Assembly (NCBI RefSeq): GCF_003260265.1
Contig: NZ_QITQ01000010.1
Coordinates: forward strand, 62,001-126,000
Length of the DNA: 64,000 nucleotides
DNA from: Roseovarius amoyensis
GTDB lineage: Bacteria; Pseudomonadota; Alphaproteobacteria; Rhodobacterales; Rhodobacteraceae
Direction of reading: 5' to 3'
Shown here: piece after piece, positions 26,101 to 34,473 of the stretch
Position numbering within the stretch: position 1 is the first letter of the stretch
Layout: every line of letters starts with the position of its first letter
Notes under the pieces: generated by a model
What the model saw: the letters and a program-made list of their open reading frames with translations, nothing else
What the model was told of the DNA's origin: nothing
Databases searched by the model: none
Translations under genes and position numbers: made by a program

Positions 26101-27469
26101 GCGGCTGCGGGTGCATTACCTGCTGGAACCGGGCTGGAAGGCCGACACCGCCATTCAGGGGCTGGGGCGCACAAACCGCACCAATCAGGCGCAACCACCG
26201 CTGTTCCGGCCCATCGCCACGGACGTCAAAGCCGAGAAGCGCTTCCTCAGCACGATCGCGCGTCGTCTCGACACGCTCGGCGCGATCACCCGCGGCCAGC
26301 GCCAGACCGGCGGACAGGGCCTGTTCCGGCCCGAGGACAATCTGGAATCCGCCTACGCTCGCGATGCGCTACGCCAGCTCTATCTGCTGATCGTGCGCGG
26401 CAAGGTCGAGGGCTGCTCGCTGGAGAGGTTTGAATCCGCTACCGGTCTCAAACTGATGGACAGCAATGGGATCAAGGACGATCTGCCGCCGATCACCACT
26501 TTTCTCAACCGCCTTCTGGCGCTGACCATCGAGATGCAGGGCATCCTGTTCTCGGCCTTCGAGCAGCTTCTGCAGGCGCGCATCGACGGCGCCATTGCAT
26601 CGGGCACCTATGACATGGGGCTGGAGACGCTTCGCGCCGAAAGCTTCATTGTCACCGACCGACAGGTGATCCACACCCATCCGGGAACCGGTGCGGAAAC
26701 CCGGCTCCTGACTCTGACCGAGCGCAAGCGCAATCAGCCCATCACGCTGGATGCGGCCTTGGCTGAACAGTATGATCCCCGCGCAAGATTGCTCATCAAC
26801 GAGCGATCCGGACGGGCTGCTGTGCTGGTCCCGACCACCAGCGTCATGCTCGATGACGGCGAGATCGAACGCCGCGTGCGGCTGATCCGGCCGATGGATG
26901 CGATGAACATGCCCGTGCGGGCAATGGGCGAGACCCACTGGGTCGAGGCCGAGCGCGCTGCCTTCGCCTCAGCATGGCGGGCCGAGCTGTACGAAGTGCC
27001 GGAGTTCACCGACAGCATCCTGCACATGGTGACCGGGCTCCTGCTGCCGATCTGGAAGCGCCTGCCGCAGGAGTCCTCCCGGGTCTACCGGCTTCAGACC
27101 GATGAGGGCGAACGCGTCATCGGCCGTCGTGTCTCACCCGCTTGGGCGGCCAATGCCGCCGCTAGCGGGGTTGCGACCAGCATCACCCCAGGCGAGGCCT
27201 ATGCCGCGCTGATCGCGGGGCGCACGATCCTTGATCTCGCCGAGGGGCTGCAGCTGCGACGCTCGCGTGTCATGGGCGCGAACCGGATCGAACTGACCGG
27301 CTTCACCGATACCATGCGCGAGCGCCTGCGAACCTATGGTCTCTTCAGCGAGATCATCTCCTGGAAGCTCCGCTTCTTCGTTCCGGTCGGGGAAGCCGGG
27401 CCGGAGATCATCGGCAGACTGCTCGACCGCTTCCCGGTCGAGCGCATTTCCGAGCGGGAGGCCGCGTGA
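23147..27469 (+). CDS. Strawberry-notch-like helicase fused to an N6-adenine methylase-like domain
   Basis: This is a 1440-residue protein. An N-terminal methylase-like part has EPSAGTG near residue 144 and the catalytic NPPF near 208. A superfamily II motor follows, with GDGTGAGKGRQ (about 495), IIFDESHA (about 601) and SATGATT. The C-terminal lobe is strawberry-notch type, with FSDAGGTGRSYHAEL and QGLGRTNRTNQ near 1004. Such proteins are common on large plasmids and ICEs; roles in transfer or anti-restriction are proposed, not shown. ATG 23147 is chosen over a longer frame that would run through the leader stem. The next gene starts at its stop codon. Confidence 0.88.
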   Translation: MNISSPVIDPVTPLGAAPAILAAANLLLPHLERGQRVDTAALRSAMETAFGASDATGAWDWKLAYEACEVATVLLLRKYGKALFRKAASPASRLSPLAKIAGLLPTQTRRSEESQSFQQFSTPLPLGLAALAAAWVTPDDVVLEPSAGTGLMAILAQSVGGSLILNELAETRADLLSSLFPAFPVTRFDAAQIDDYLTTDAMPSVVLMNPPFSVMANVEGRMADAAYRHVASALARLAPGGRLVTITGAGFGPEAPAWRDAFIRLQARGRVAFTAAVDGAVYAKHGTPIDTRLTVIDKLPADDPAGFPASPGIAPDVATLIEWIEAHVPQRSPVSLPKIVVPASTAAPKTVRGYLARATAVRPAAAPAHDPDGVKLAYETVDWTPPEGAHLSDAIYEEYALQSLRIPGAEPHPTRLVQSVAMASIAPPKPSYRPMLPADIRTRLSDAQLETVIYAGEAHADHLAGAWTVDEHFDNVRAAAEDAAGAVRFRRGFMLGDGTGAGKGRQSAGIILDNWLRGRRKAVWISKSDKLIEDAQRDWSALGMERLLVTPLSRFPQGKPITLSEGILFTTYATLRSDDRGEKVSRVKQIVEWLGTDFDGVIIFDESHAMQNAGGGKGDRGDIAASQQGRAGLRLQHALPDARVVYVSATGATTVHNLAYAQRLGLWGGEDFPFQTRAEFVEAIEAGGVAAMEVLARDLRSLGLYTARSLSYDGVEYELVEHKLTDEQRRIYDACAAAFAVIHGNLDAAMEAANITGSEGTLNRRAKSAARSAFESTKQRFFGHLLTSMKTPTLIRSIEADLAAGHAAVIQIVSTGEALMERRLAEIPTGECNDISVDVTPREYVGSYLQHSFPVQLYEPFTDSEGNLSSRPVFRDGQPVESREAVARRNEMLEQLGSLPPVPGALDQIVQRFGTDLVAEVTGRSRRIVRKGDGASARLAVENRAPSANLAETSAFMDDQKRILVFSDAGGTGRSYHAELSARNQRLRVHYLLEPGWKADTAIQGLGRTNRTNQAQPPLFRPIATDVKAEKRFLSTIARRLDTLGAITRGQRQTGGQGLFRPEDNLESAYARDALRQLYLLIVRGKVEGCSLERFESATGLKLMDSNGIKDDLPPITTFLNRLLALTIEMQGILFSAFEQLLQARIDGAIASGTYDMGLETLRAESFIVTDRQVIHTHPGTGAETRLLTLTERKRNQPITLDAALAEQYDPRARLLINERSGRAAVLVPTTSVMLDDGEIERRVRLIRPMDAMNMPVRAMGETHWVEAERAAFASAWRAELYEVPEFTDSILHMVTGLLLPIWKRLPQESSRVYRLQTDEGERVIGRRVSPAWAANAAASGVATSITPGEAYAALIAGRTILDLAEGLQLRRSRVMGANRIELTGFTDTMRERLRTYGLFSEIISWKLRFFVPVGEAGPEIIGRLLDRFPVERISEREAA

Positions 27470-28515
27470 TGACACGCCTCAACGCTGCCGAATTGGCGCA
27501 GCGTCTCGGCCGAGAGGCCGAGGCGGTGTGCCGCTACTATCTCTCGAACGGGCGCAAGCAGGGCAATTACTGGCAGGTCGGCGATGTGCAGAACAGTCCC
27601 GGTCGCTCCATGTTCGTCCGTCTGACCGGGCCGGTATCGGGCAAGGGCGCGGCCGGCAAATGGACCGATGCGCAGAGCGGGGAACATGGCGATCTGCTCG
27701 ACGTGATCGGCGAAAGCCTCGGCCTCATCGATTTTGCCGACGTTGCTGAGGAAGCACGACGCTTCCTCAGCCTGCCGCATCCCGAACCGGAGCCTCACTC
27801 CCGCAAGTCTCGAACGCCGCCGGCACCATCCGGATCGTCCGAAGCCGCACGCCGCCTCTGGCACATGACCCGGCCGTTGATCGGCAGCCTCGCGGAGACG
27901 TATTTGCGCGGACGCGGCATTACGGATTTAAGCGGAACCGCAAATCTGCGGTTCCATCCGACCTGCTACTGGCGACCCGAGGGCGATGGGCCGACAGAAA
28001 CCTGGCCCGCCATGATTGCCGCCGTCACCGACCTCGATGGCAAGATCACCGGCGCGCATCGCACCTGGCTCATCCGCGACGGCTCCGGCAAGGCGCCGCT
28101 CGATCCGCCGAGAAAGGCAAGGGGAGACCTGCTCGGAAACGCCGTCCGGTTTGGCAAGGCGCAGGATGTCATGGCAGCGGGCGAGGGGATCGAGACCATC
28201 CTCTCGCTGCGGCAGGCATTGCCGATCATGCCGATGGTCTCCGCACTCTCGGCCGGACATCTCGCTGCTGTCCTATTCCCGCCGCATCTGCGCAGGCTCT
28301 ATTTCGTCCGCGACAACGATCCGGCAGGCGACGCCGCACGGGACAGCCTGGTGGACCGGGCCATCGAGGCCGGGATCGAGGCCATCACGCTTTCGCCCAT
28401 GCTGGGGGATTTCAACGACGATCTCGTCAGCTTCGGACTGGAGGCGCTTCGGGCGCAGATCCGGGTGCAGATCGCCCCCGAGGACGTTGTCCGCTTCATG
28501 GCCCTGACGCCATAG
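27469..28515 (+). CDS. Toprim-domain protein (DnaG-like, plasmid/ICE type)
   Basis: A 348-residue protein. Residues 1-110 form the N-terminal region seen in this family (YYLSNGRKQGNYWQVGD, GPVSGKGAAGKWTDAQSGEHGDLLDVI). The Toprim domain has the glutamate in AGEGIETILSL near 240 and the DxD in FVRDNDPAG near 281. It may prime replication of the transferred strand in the recipient. ATG 27469 overlaps the strawberry-notch stop by one base; GTG 27466 is an alternative. The two genes are a conserved-looking pair. Confidence 0.85.
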   Translation: MTRLNAAELAQRLGREAEAVCRYYLSNGRKQGNYWQVGDVQNSPGRSMFVRLTGPVSGKGAAGKWTDAQSGEHGDLLDVIGESLGLIDFADVAEEARRFLSLPHPEPEPHSRKSRTPPAPSGSSEAARRLWHMTRPLIGSLAETYLRGRGITDLSGTANLRFHPTCYWRPEGDGPTETWPAMIAAVTDLDGKITGAHRTWLIRDGSGKAPLDPPRKARGDLLGNAVRFGKAQDVMAAGEGIETILSLRQALPIMPMVSALSAGHLAAVLFPPHLRRLYFVRDNDPAGDAARDSLVDRAIEAGIEAITLSPMLGDFNDDLVSFGLEALRAQIRVQIAPEDVVRFMALTP

Positions 28516-28862
28516 CCGGCACGGGGCCGGGATCGGGAAGCTCTGATCCGGTCATGCGCGGAGGGCTACATCCTGTCATCGGCAGGAGGACCGCGCCTTG
28601 GCCTTCTGAGAGGGCGAGCGGCCCACAAACGCTCCGGCCCGGCAATGGCGCCGCCCGACTGATTTCCGTCGGCGGCCCGCCACCCCACGCGACAGGTCGC
28701 GTGGGGACCCCGTCTCCCCCGCCTTTACAGCGCGAAGCAAATCAGTCGGGCTTTGCCATCAAGGCCCTCGCAGAAGGCTCGGGCTGCCAGACCGGAGCGC
28801 CCGTGGGCTTGTCGTCGCCATGAAGGCCGCGACGGTCGCGGTCCAGCCGAAGGACACATCCC
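28516..28862 (+). other. Long structured leader before the DUF2493 gene
   Basis: No gene is seen in these 347 bases. The main element is at 28654-28750: CCCGACTGATTT (28654-28665) pairs perfectly with AAATCAGTCGGG (28739-28750). Inside, CCCCACGCGA (28683-28692) pairs with TCGCGTGGGG (28697-28706) around a CAGG loop. Short hairpins such as CCGCGAC-GG-TCGCGG follow before the ATG. The 12-bp outer and 10-bp inner stems strongly suggest a folded RNA or a protein-binding site. Confidence 0.55.
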
Positions 28863-29789
28863 ATGTTTGCCCATGACGAATTCGAACCCGATCACAGCAC
28901 ATCTCCCACCGGCCATGTTATCGAAGAGCTTGAACTCTACGGCTACCGTCCCGCCGAGGGCGAGGCCGATCCCCGGATCACGCCAGAGGACACCGCCATC
29001 CGGGGCGCGGTTGCCGACATCTTCGATGCCCTGATTTCCACCATGGTCGATACCAGCCTCGATTTCGACCTCGACGAGATCATGTGGTCCACCGTCAACA
29101 CCTTCCATCGCGCCGTGGAACGGATCGAACGCAAACTCGATGACAACGAGCAGGCCCAGAAGCGCCTTCAGCGCGAACAGGACGGCAGCGAAGTCAAATC
29201 GGTCCAGTTGGAGACCCTCATCGGCATCGGGCAAAACCTGATCGAGCGCCGCGACAGCATGGAGACTTTCCGCGAAACCGCCGCCGACATCTATCTGCGC
29301 ACCACCGGCACGCCCTGGTCGCAACGCTCCGGCTCTCGGGTCAACCATCGACAGATGACCTCGGCCATGATCGACAGCCGCGACTTCATCGCCGCAAAGC
29401 GCAGGGCCGACAACGAGGTACTGCTACCCGCCGGGCCGAAGATCGCCTTCTCGGGCGGCGACACCACCGATCACCGCACGATCTGGGCCAGGCTCGATCA
29501 GGTGCACGCCAAGCACCCCGACATGGTGCTTCTGCACGGCGGCAGCCCGAAAGGCGCCGAACGCATCGCCGCCACTTGGGCCAACAACCGCAAGGTGCCG
29601 CAGGTCGCCTTCAAGCCTGACTGGACCAAACACGCCAAGGCCGCGCCCTTCAAGCGCAACGACCGGATGCTCGATACCATGCCGATCGGGGTCATCATCT
29701 TCCCCGGCACCGGCATTCAGGAAAACCTCGCCGACAAGGCCCGCAAGATGGGCATCCCGGTATACCGCTTGGCGGAGGGCAGCGCGTGA
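28863..29789 (+). CDS. DUF2493 (SLOG-fold) protein
   Basis: A 308-residue protein. The C-terminal 115 residues are the DUF2493 domain: KIAFSGGDTTDHRTIWARLDQ near 193, DMVLLHGGSPKGAERIAATWANN, and FPGTGIQENLADKARKMGIPVY. This is a Rossmann-like SLOG fold that binds nucleotides or their derivatives. The N-terminal half is acidic, with a coiled-coil-like segment (VERIERKLDDNEQAQKRLQREQDG). It is frequent in alphaproteobacterial ICEs, role unknown. It is the last plus-strand backbone gene before the minus-strand cargo block. Confidence 0.8.
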   Translation: MFAHDEFEPDHSTSPTGHVIEELELYGYRPAEGEADPRITPEDTAIRGAVADIFDALISTMVDTSLDFDLDEIMWSTVNTFHRAVERIERKLDDNEQAQKRLQREQDGSEVKSVQLETLIGIGQNLIERRDSMETFRETAADIYLRTTGTPWSQRSGSRVNHRQMTSAMIDSRDFIAAKRRADNEVLLPAGPKIAFSGGDTTDHRTIWARLDQVHAKHPDMVLLHGGSPKGAERIAATWANNRKVPQVAFKPDWTKHAKAAPFKRNDRMLDTMPIGVIIFPGTGIQENLADKARKMGIPVYRLAEGSA

Positions 29790-30010
29790 GCGCTGCCATT
29801 CTTTAAAACACACTGGAACGGCAGGTTTGGGGCCGTCTCCGGGCTGCCCGGTTGATGGAGCCCGACCGGGTTGCCATCATTCACAGCATCCGCTCTTCCG
29901 CACTCGCCGCCGCCATTCCCGAGGCAGTTCTTGGGAACCTATCATCCGTTCATTCACTAAGGAGAGGTCCCTAACCGCAGGAGATTCAGCTCACGGCATA
30001 CAAGGTGCCT

Positions 30011-30955
30011 TCAGTCTGACGCGTTCTGAGCGATCTTGTCCTGGATGAAAGGGGCACGGACCGTGGTAGGACCATCGAGATCATCAAAAATCACTGAAAC
30101 TTGGCTCGGGGATCGACAGCCGGGAATCGCAACGACGTTGGCTCCCTGAGCCAGAACCCATGCTAACGCCCGGCGCGCGGAGACCAACTCCCCAACTTCC
30201 ATTTCGACACCATAACCATCGCGATGCGGGTGCCCGCTCGTAGAGCGCTGCGCAAAAGCCACCATTGATGTCCTGAGATCATCTGGCTGTGAAGGCTTTG
30301 AGCCTGTCAGGATACCCCTACCCAATGGGGAGAAGGCCATGAAGCAGGCGCCCCGCGCCATGGCGGCAGCGACTTCCTCGATCTTCTGGCCGGTCACCAA
30401 AGAAAGCTCGTTCTGCACAGCCCCAAGGGTGTGTGCCACCGGCCGTCCTGCGATTTGGTCGGCAGAAACGCTGGAGAGCCCGAACTCGCCCACCTTGCCC
30501 GCGGAGATCAAATCCTCGATGCAGGCCTGAACATCGTCGTCAGGCGTATCGGGATCGCTGCGATGCTGGAGCAGAAGGTCGAGGCGATCGCGCTTCAGGC
30601 GTCTCAATGAGGTCTCGACCGATTGCCTGATCGCTTCGGGCCGACTATCGCGATATAGACTGCCCCCAGCATCGGAATAGAGGCCGAACTTGGTGACGAT
30701 GGTCGCATTGGGGAGGCCGCAGAGCACTTCGCCCAACAATTTTTCGTTCGCGCCGTTGCCATACAGCGGAGCCGTGTCAAAAAGCGTCACACCGTTATCT
30801 AGGGCTGCGGTGATTGTTGCGACGGCTTGCTCACGGCCAACGGCGCCATAAATCCCGGTCAGCGCCATGCAGCCGAGGCCAATGCGGCGCTTTCCCGCAA
30901 GGGCGATCGCCCGGGCTTCGGCGATCTTGGCAGGATCATTCTGCTCGCGGGCCAT
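30011..30955 (-). CDS. Aldo/keto reductase
   Basis: A 314-residue protein with the AKR barrel: GCMALTGIYG near the start, the catalytic aspartate and tyrosine in FDTAPLYGNGANEKLLGE, the lysine in TKFGLY, and the histidine-containing strand LDLLLQHRSDPD. The NADPH-binding C-terminal part has ALAWVLAQGANVVAIPGCRSPSQV. It would reduce a carbonyl with NAD(P)H; the substrate is unknown. It is the last gene of the cargo operon, two bases after the kinase stop, so it is probably part of the same pathway and not a random passenger. Confidence 0.87.
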   Translation of the reverse strand: MAREQNDPAKIAEARAIALAGKRRIGLGCMALTGIYGAVGREQAVATITAALDNGVTLFDTAPLYGNGANEKLLGEVLCGLPNATIVTKFGLYSDAGGSLYRDSRPEAIRQSVETSLRRLKRDRLDLLLQHRSDPDTPDDDVQACIEDLISAGKVGEFGLSSVSADQIAGRPVAHTLGAVQNELSLVTGQKIEEVAAAMARGACFMAFSPLGRGILTGSKPSQPDDLRTSMVAFAQRSTSGHPHRDGYGVEMEVGELVSARRALAWVLAQGANVVAIPGCRSPSQVSVIFDDLDGPTTVRAPFIQDKIAQNASD

Positions 30956-30957
30956 AA

Positions 30958-31545
30958 TCAGACTCCGCGGTGTTTATCGTCGAAAGCTGCGATGGCGAAC
31001 GCCAAGGCTGCGTCCGCGCCGCCATGGCGCAGAAGGTGGCGGTCGGGCATGAACCTGTCGACTACTCGGGTCACCTCCTCGGCGGCCCTGGCGCGGAAAA
31101 GCTCATCCCCGTCCCGCCCCTCACCGAGTTCGACGGATGGATCAAGGACCGTCACGAAGGCGAGGTCGTATTCGGGCGCCCAGGCCTCGCAGATCCGCTC
31201 CAGTGCCTGTAAGCGGGCGGGTGCTATCGACCTGGAGGTGTGCAGGAGCGCCGCCTGAAGGTATCCGAGAGCGTCCGCAACAGGACGGTCCACGAGGATG
31301 ACGTCTGCCGAGATGGTGGCCTCAGTTTCCAGTTCGATGGCCCTGGCTATCAGCCAGGCCGTGCTTTCAAAGGTATGGTCTGCAAGGATCGGGAAGCCTT
31401 TGTCCTGGGCATTGACCGCGCTGTCGTGAACGTAGGCCACGGCAAGCCCGCGCTGCTCGAACAACGCCTTCAGACGTTTTAGGAAGGTCGTCTTGCCGGT
31501 GGAATGCGTTCCTGCGACCGCAATGCGGAATGGTGAGCGTCTCAT
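30958..31545 (-). CDS. P-loop nucleotide kinase-like ATPase (AAA_28/NadR type)
   Basis: A 195-residue protein with Walker A AGTHSTGKTT (11-20), a Walker B-like strand ADVILVDRPVADALGYL and a C-terminal helical part. This layout is that of small NadR- or thymidylate-kinase-like enzymes, which phosphorylate nucleosides or related cofactors. Its first codon overlaps the exonuclease stop by four bases and its stop is followed two bases later by the aldo/keto reductase. Within the cassette it could activate or phosphorylate a modified nucleotide. This substrate is inference. Confidence 0.78.
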   Translation of the reverse strand: MRRSPFRIAVAGTHSTGKTTFLKRLKALFEQRGLAVAYVHDSAVNAQDKGFPILADHTFESTAWLIARAIELETEATISADVILVDRPVADALGYLQAALLHTSRSIAPARLQALERICEAWAPEYDLAFVTVLDPSVELGEGRDGDELFRARAAEEVTRVVDRFMPDRHLLRHGGADAALAFAIAAFDDKHRGV

Positions 31546-32123
31546 AGAAACGAGCCCTGGGCGCCATCGAGAATGTCCGCACCGGCAAGGATCGCTCGCT
31601 GGTCTTCCTCTGTCCGGTCACGCAGCATGTGGTCCAGAAGGATAGCTGACAACACCGCATCAAAGGGAGCAGAGTGGCTCTTCCCGCCGGTGATTTTCTC
31701 AGCCAGGGGGCTCAGGCCCAGCGCGGACCCGAGGTACTCCAGCCCATGCTTTTCCTCCGCGGGGAGTAGGCGCCGCGCGATCTTCAACGTGTCATAGGCC
31801 GCTGTGGGTTCCCATCCTTCAAGCGCGTGGCTGAGGATGTCTACCTCGACCTTGACGTTATGACCGACGATGGCTTTGTCCTCGAGCCACAATAACACGT
31901 CATCTGCCACATCCTCGATATCCGGCGCATCGACCACGTCATCGTCCCAGATCCCATGGATGTGGGACGCCATCGGGGAGATTCCCTTCTTCGGCTTAAA
32001 GCGCCAATGCTTGCGGCGCCCGGTTAGGGTCAGCCCCTTCATCTCGGCGATCGCCAGCTCGACGATCTCAGGGGGGGATTTCCCGCTGCCCTCAACATCG
32101 ACAGCCCACATTATCTCGTTCAA
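31542..32123 (-). CDS. DEDDh-family 3'-5' exonuclease
   Basis: A 193-residue single-domain exonuclease. Exo I is AVDVEGSG (Asp9, Glu11), Exo II is IVGHNVKVEVD with Asp95, and Exo III is HSAPFDA (His150, Asp155), the HxAxxD pattern of the DEDDh group. It would remove nucleotides from a 3' end or hydrolyse short oligonucleotides. Length is like RNase T or ORN-type proteins rather than polymerase subunits. It overlaps the radical SAM gene (ATGA) and the kinase gene (four bases), so all three are co-translated. Confidence 0.85.
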   Translation of the reverse strand: MNEIMWAVDVEGSGKSPPEIVELAIAEMKGLTLTGRRKHWRFKPKKGISPMASHIHGIWDDDVVDAPDIEDVADDVLLWLEDKAIVGHNVKVEVDILSHALEGWEPTAAYDTLKIARRLLPAEEKHGLEYLGSALGLSPLAEKITGGKSHSAPFDAVLSAILLDHMLRDRTEEDQRAILAGADILDGAQGSFL

Positions 32124-33256
32124 CTCCAGCCCTCCTCGGCGCGGCCGTGTCGCTCAGGCAGATGCGGCTGTGTACGATCATGCACCTGGAATCCCAGGGA
32201 ATGCTGGATAAAATAGCGCTGCTGCTCGGTGCTGTCCTCAACAATCACCTTTCCTGCAGCTATTTCAACCCGCCCAGGGTCAAGACCGACCATCTGGACG
32301 AGCGATGACAGCCGGTCGGGTGAGGGCCTCCGATGCCCCGCTGCGCAGATCTCGATCTGGCCCGACGGGCAGATGTCGCATATCTCCCGGATGCCATAAT
32401 GACCGTTGTAATCGGCTTCGCCGTACGCGTAGGCGATACCACAAGATGTCTTGCGGAAAATCGGAGCGCCAAAGTATCGGCGCAGGATGTGTTGCTCGAC
32501 CACGCGCGGGAGGATCTTGCGCCTAGGCACGTCATGATAGAGATCTTCGACGCCTGCGGAGCGAAAGTGTGCGCGGATTTGCTCCCGATGAAACAGGCCT
32601 GTGAATACGGTGGCGTCTGCGAAGCGCGACAGCGCACTGGCCCTGGCGATACATTCATCGGTGTCGTTCACACCGGCTATTATCGGGCGCCAGTAGAGGA
32701 TCCTCTTTGTACGGCTGGCATGCTTACAAAGTACTTCAAGCGACCTTTCCGCGATTACGCTATCGACCGGTTCGAGACGTGGGTCCGCGATGCCAGACCA
32801 GGTCACTAGAACCGTGACCTTGAGATGACGTAGGCGCTCAAGTCGCTCGGCATCCTCAGGCGTGACCTTCCAGCGGGTGATTACTAGCACGTGATTTCCA
32901 AACCCATGCCCATCGAGCAGTTCGAGAGTGTGCAGCATGTGCTGCTTCACGAGAGGCAGAAAGGGGTCAGTCGCGCGATTGAATATCTGGACGGGGGTGA
33001 CATGTGGGACAAATGCCCAATGCGAGATCAACGCGCTCACAGCCTCTTCATCATCCATCACGAGGTGGGGCCGCTTCATCTCGAAGTTGTCGAACATATG
33101 CCGTACGCAGTAGCCGCAATCGAGCGGGCAACCGACAACGTGGTTCAGACTGAGGCCGGACTTTCGGTATTCTACGACATTGCGAAGGGAGGCCGGTAGG
33201 TTCCTGGGCGCCTTTCTAAGATGCCTTTCCCGCTCCAGATCGCCAACCGCTTCCAT
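32120..33256 (-). CDS. Radical SAM protein (spore-photoproduct-lyase-like fold)
   Basis: A 378-residue protein with the 4Fe-4S motif CPLDCGYC (CxxxCxxC; Cys43, 47, 50). TIM-barrel strands follow, as does a later cysteine group, CDICPSGQIEIC, that could bind a second cluster. It would use S-adenosylmethionine to make a radical for a modification; the substrate is unknown. It is preceded by a strong Shine-Dalgarno, GAGGAGG, nine bases before ATG. It overlaps the exonuclease start by ATGA. It is not a viperin: the motif context and length differ. Confidence 0.85.
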   Translation of the reverse strand: MEAVGDLERERHLRKAPRNLPASLRNVVEYRKSGLSLNHVVGCPLDCGYCVRHMFDNFEMKRPHLVMDDEEAVSALISHWAFVPHVTPVQIFNRATDPFLPLVKQHMLHTLELLDGHGFGNHVLVITRWKVTPEDAERLERLRHLKVTVLVTWSGIADPRLEPVDSVIAERSLEVLCKHASRTKRILYWRPIIAGVNDTDECIARASALSRFADATVFTGLFHREQIRAHFRSAGVEDLYHDVPRRKILPRVVEQHILRRYFGAPIFRKTSCGIAYAYGEADYNGHYGIREICDICPSGQIEICAAGHRRPSPDRLSSLVQMVGLDPGRVEIAAGKVIVEDSTEQQRYFIQHSLGFQVHDRTQPHLPERHGRAEEGWS

Positions 33257-33324
33257 TGCAACTTCCTCCTCAATCCCGTGTCCTTTTCGCCAGAAGGGCG
33301 GATATTTCTATCCCGTAATGACGG

Positions 33325-34473
33325 TTATATATAATTTGCTCGTGGCGCTATGCCGAGAAAACGGAGCAGACTTTCTGGGGCTACGATGTTCATCCCAGTA
33401 CCCCGCTCGCGCTCACCGGTATCTACAATTCGGTTAAATATGGCCATTCTGTTAGCGTCCATCGCTATTCCACCCCAGACAGCCTGCTGGATGTATCTAG
33501 ACACAAAGCCAGCGAGGACATCGGCAATCTGAATGCCGATGCTGTCGTGAGAGCAAACGAACTCGAGCTCCGCAGATGCTGAGAACTCGAAATCCGCCGT
33601 CTTTAGCGGCAGCTGTATGTTTAGAGCGTTGAAACTCTCCATCACCCCCTTATTCTGGCGCAGGACGTCTCCGAACTGAAGCTGCTCGTCATGGAAGAGC
33701 GTCACGCCCGAGACCTGCTTTTCTAGGAAGCGGTTGATCCGGGCATAAACGTGGGTGAAGGATGTCAGATTTGGCAAGACCCATAGCAGCTTGCCCTTTG
33801 GTGAGGTGTCCGGGATTGGCAGTGCATTCTCCACCGCCTTTGCCTTCGGCAGCTTTCGAAAATCCTTGAGGCTGTCGCGGGTAAAGCGGACGAAAGCATC
33901 GGCAACCCCTTCAGTTGGAAGCTGGCTTGTCTGAGCCCACCGGATGATCTGCTTGTAGAAGTCGCGGACCTCGGCGTAATCACGGCTCTGGCAGCAAGCG
34001 ACGAAGGCCTGGGCTAACTCAGGCGGCCCGTAAATCGCCATATGATCCGCCATCACCCCCTTTATCCATAGCGAGCGCGGCTGAACGTCGCATGCCCCGA
34101 GATAGGGAACGACGATCCGATCTATGATATTCGCGATAACGAAATAGTGTTTGTCAACGGCCTCGATGAAGATCGGGCAACCGCGCTCCTCGAGCAGATC
34201 GAGAAGGTCGGAGACGAATTGTGGCCGTTCATAGGCTTGTCGAGATTTTACTTCTGGAGATTGGATGCGATGCGCTGTCCTGAGGACATTGAACCTCTCC
34301 ATGAACGCATCGTCGAGGTCGCAGCCCACAGCGGCAAGCGTGAACATACGCTGCTCAAAGCCATAGGTTTCGCCCCCTGCCTTGGTCAGATCGCCAGTAT
34401 TTCCGCTTTCATCGATATAGTATACCAAGGGCGCAGAATGGGCACGGTCGATGAACGATTCTGTCTGTCCCAT
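33325..34473 (-). CDS. DUF3800 protein
   Basis: A 382-residue protein starting with YYIDESGNTGD, the DUF3800 signature, and ending with a conserved SIGIQIADVLAGFVSRYI. DUF3800 has a predicted nuclease-like fold with acidic residues in these two motifs and is common in defence islands and prophages; activity is not proven. It is 68 bases upstream of the radical SAM gene on the same strand, so it may be in the same operon or have a separate promoter. Its codon use seems less GC-rich than the backbone. Confidence 0.8.
   Translation of the reverse strand: MGQTESFIDRAHSAPLVYYIDESGNTGDLTKAGGETYGFEQRMFTLAAVGCDLDDAFMERFNVLRTAHRIQSPEVKSRQAYERPQFVSDLLDLLEERGCPIFIEAVDKHYFVIANIIDRIVVPYLGACDVQPRSLWIKGVMADHMAIYGPPELAQAFVACCQSRDYAEVRDFYKQIIRWAQTSQLPTEGVADAFVRFTRDSLKDFRKLPKAKAVENALPIPDTSPKGKLLWVLPNLTSFTHVYARINRFLEKQVSGVTLFHDEQLQFGDVLRQNKGVMESFNALNIQLPLKTADFEFSASAELEFVCSHDSIGIQIADVLAGFVSRYIQQAVWGGIAMDANRMAIFNRIVDTGERERGTGMNIVAPESLLRFLGIAPRANYI

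Noticed and set aside
32120..33256. Reading the radical SAM protein as a prokaryotic viperin
   Set aside because: A kinase neighbour is suggestive, but the motif CPLDCGYC, the later CDICPSGQIEIC group and the length fit a spore-photoproduct-lyase-like protein better than viperin.
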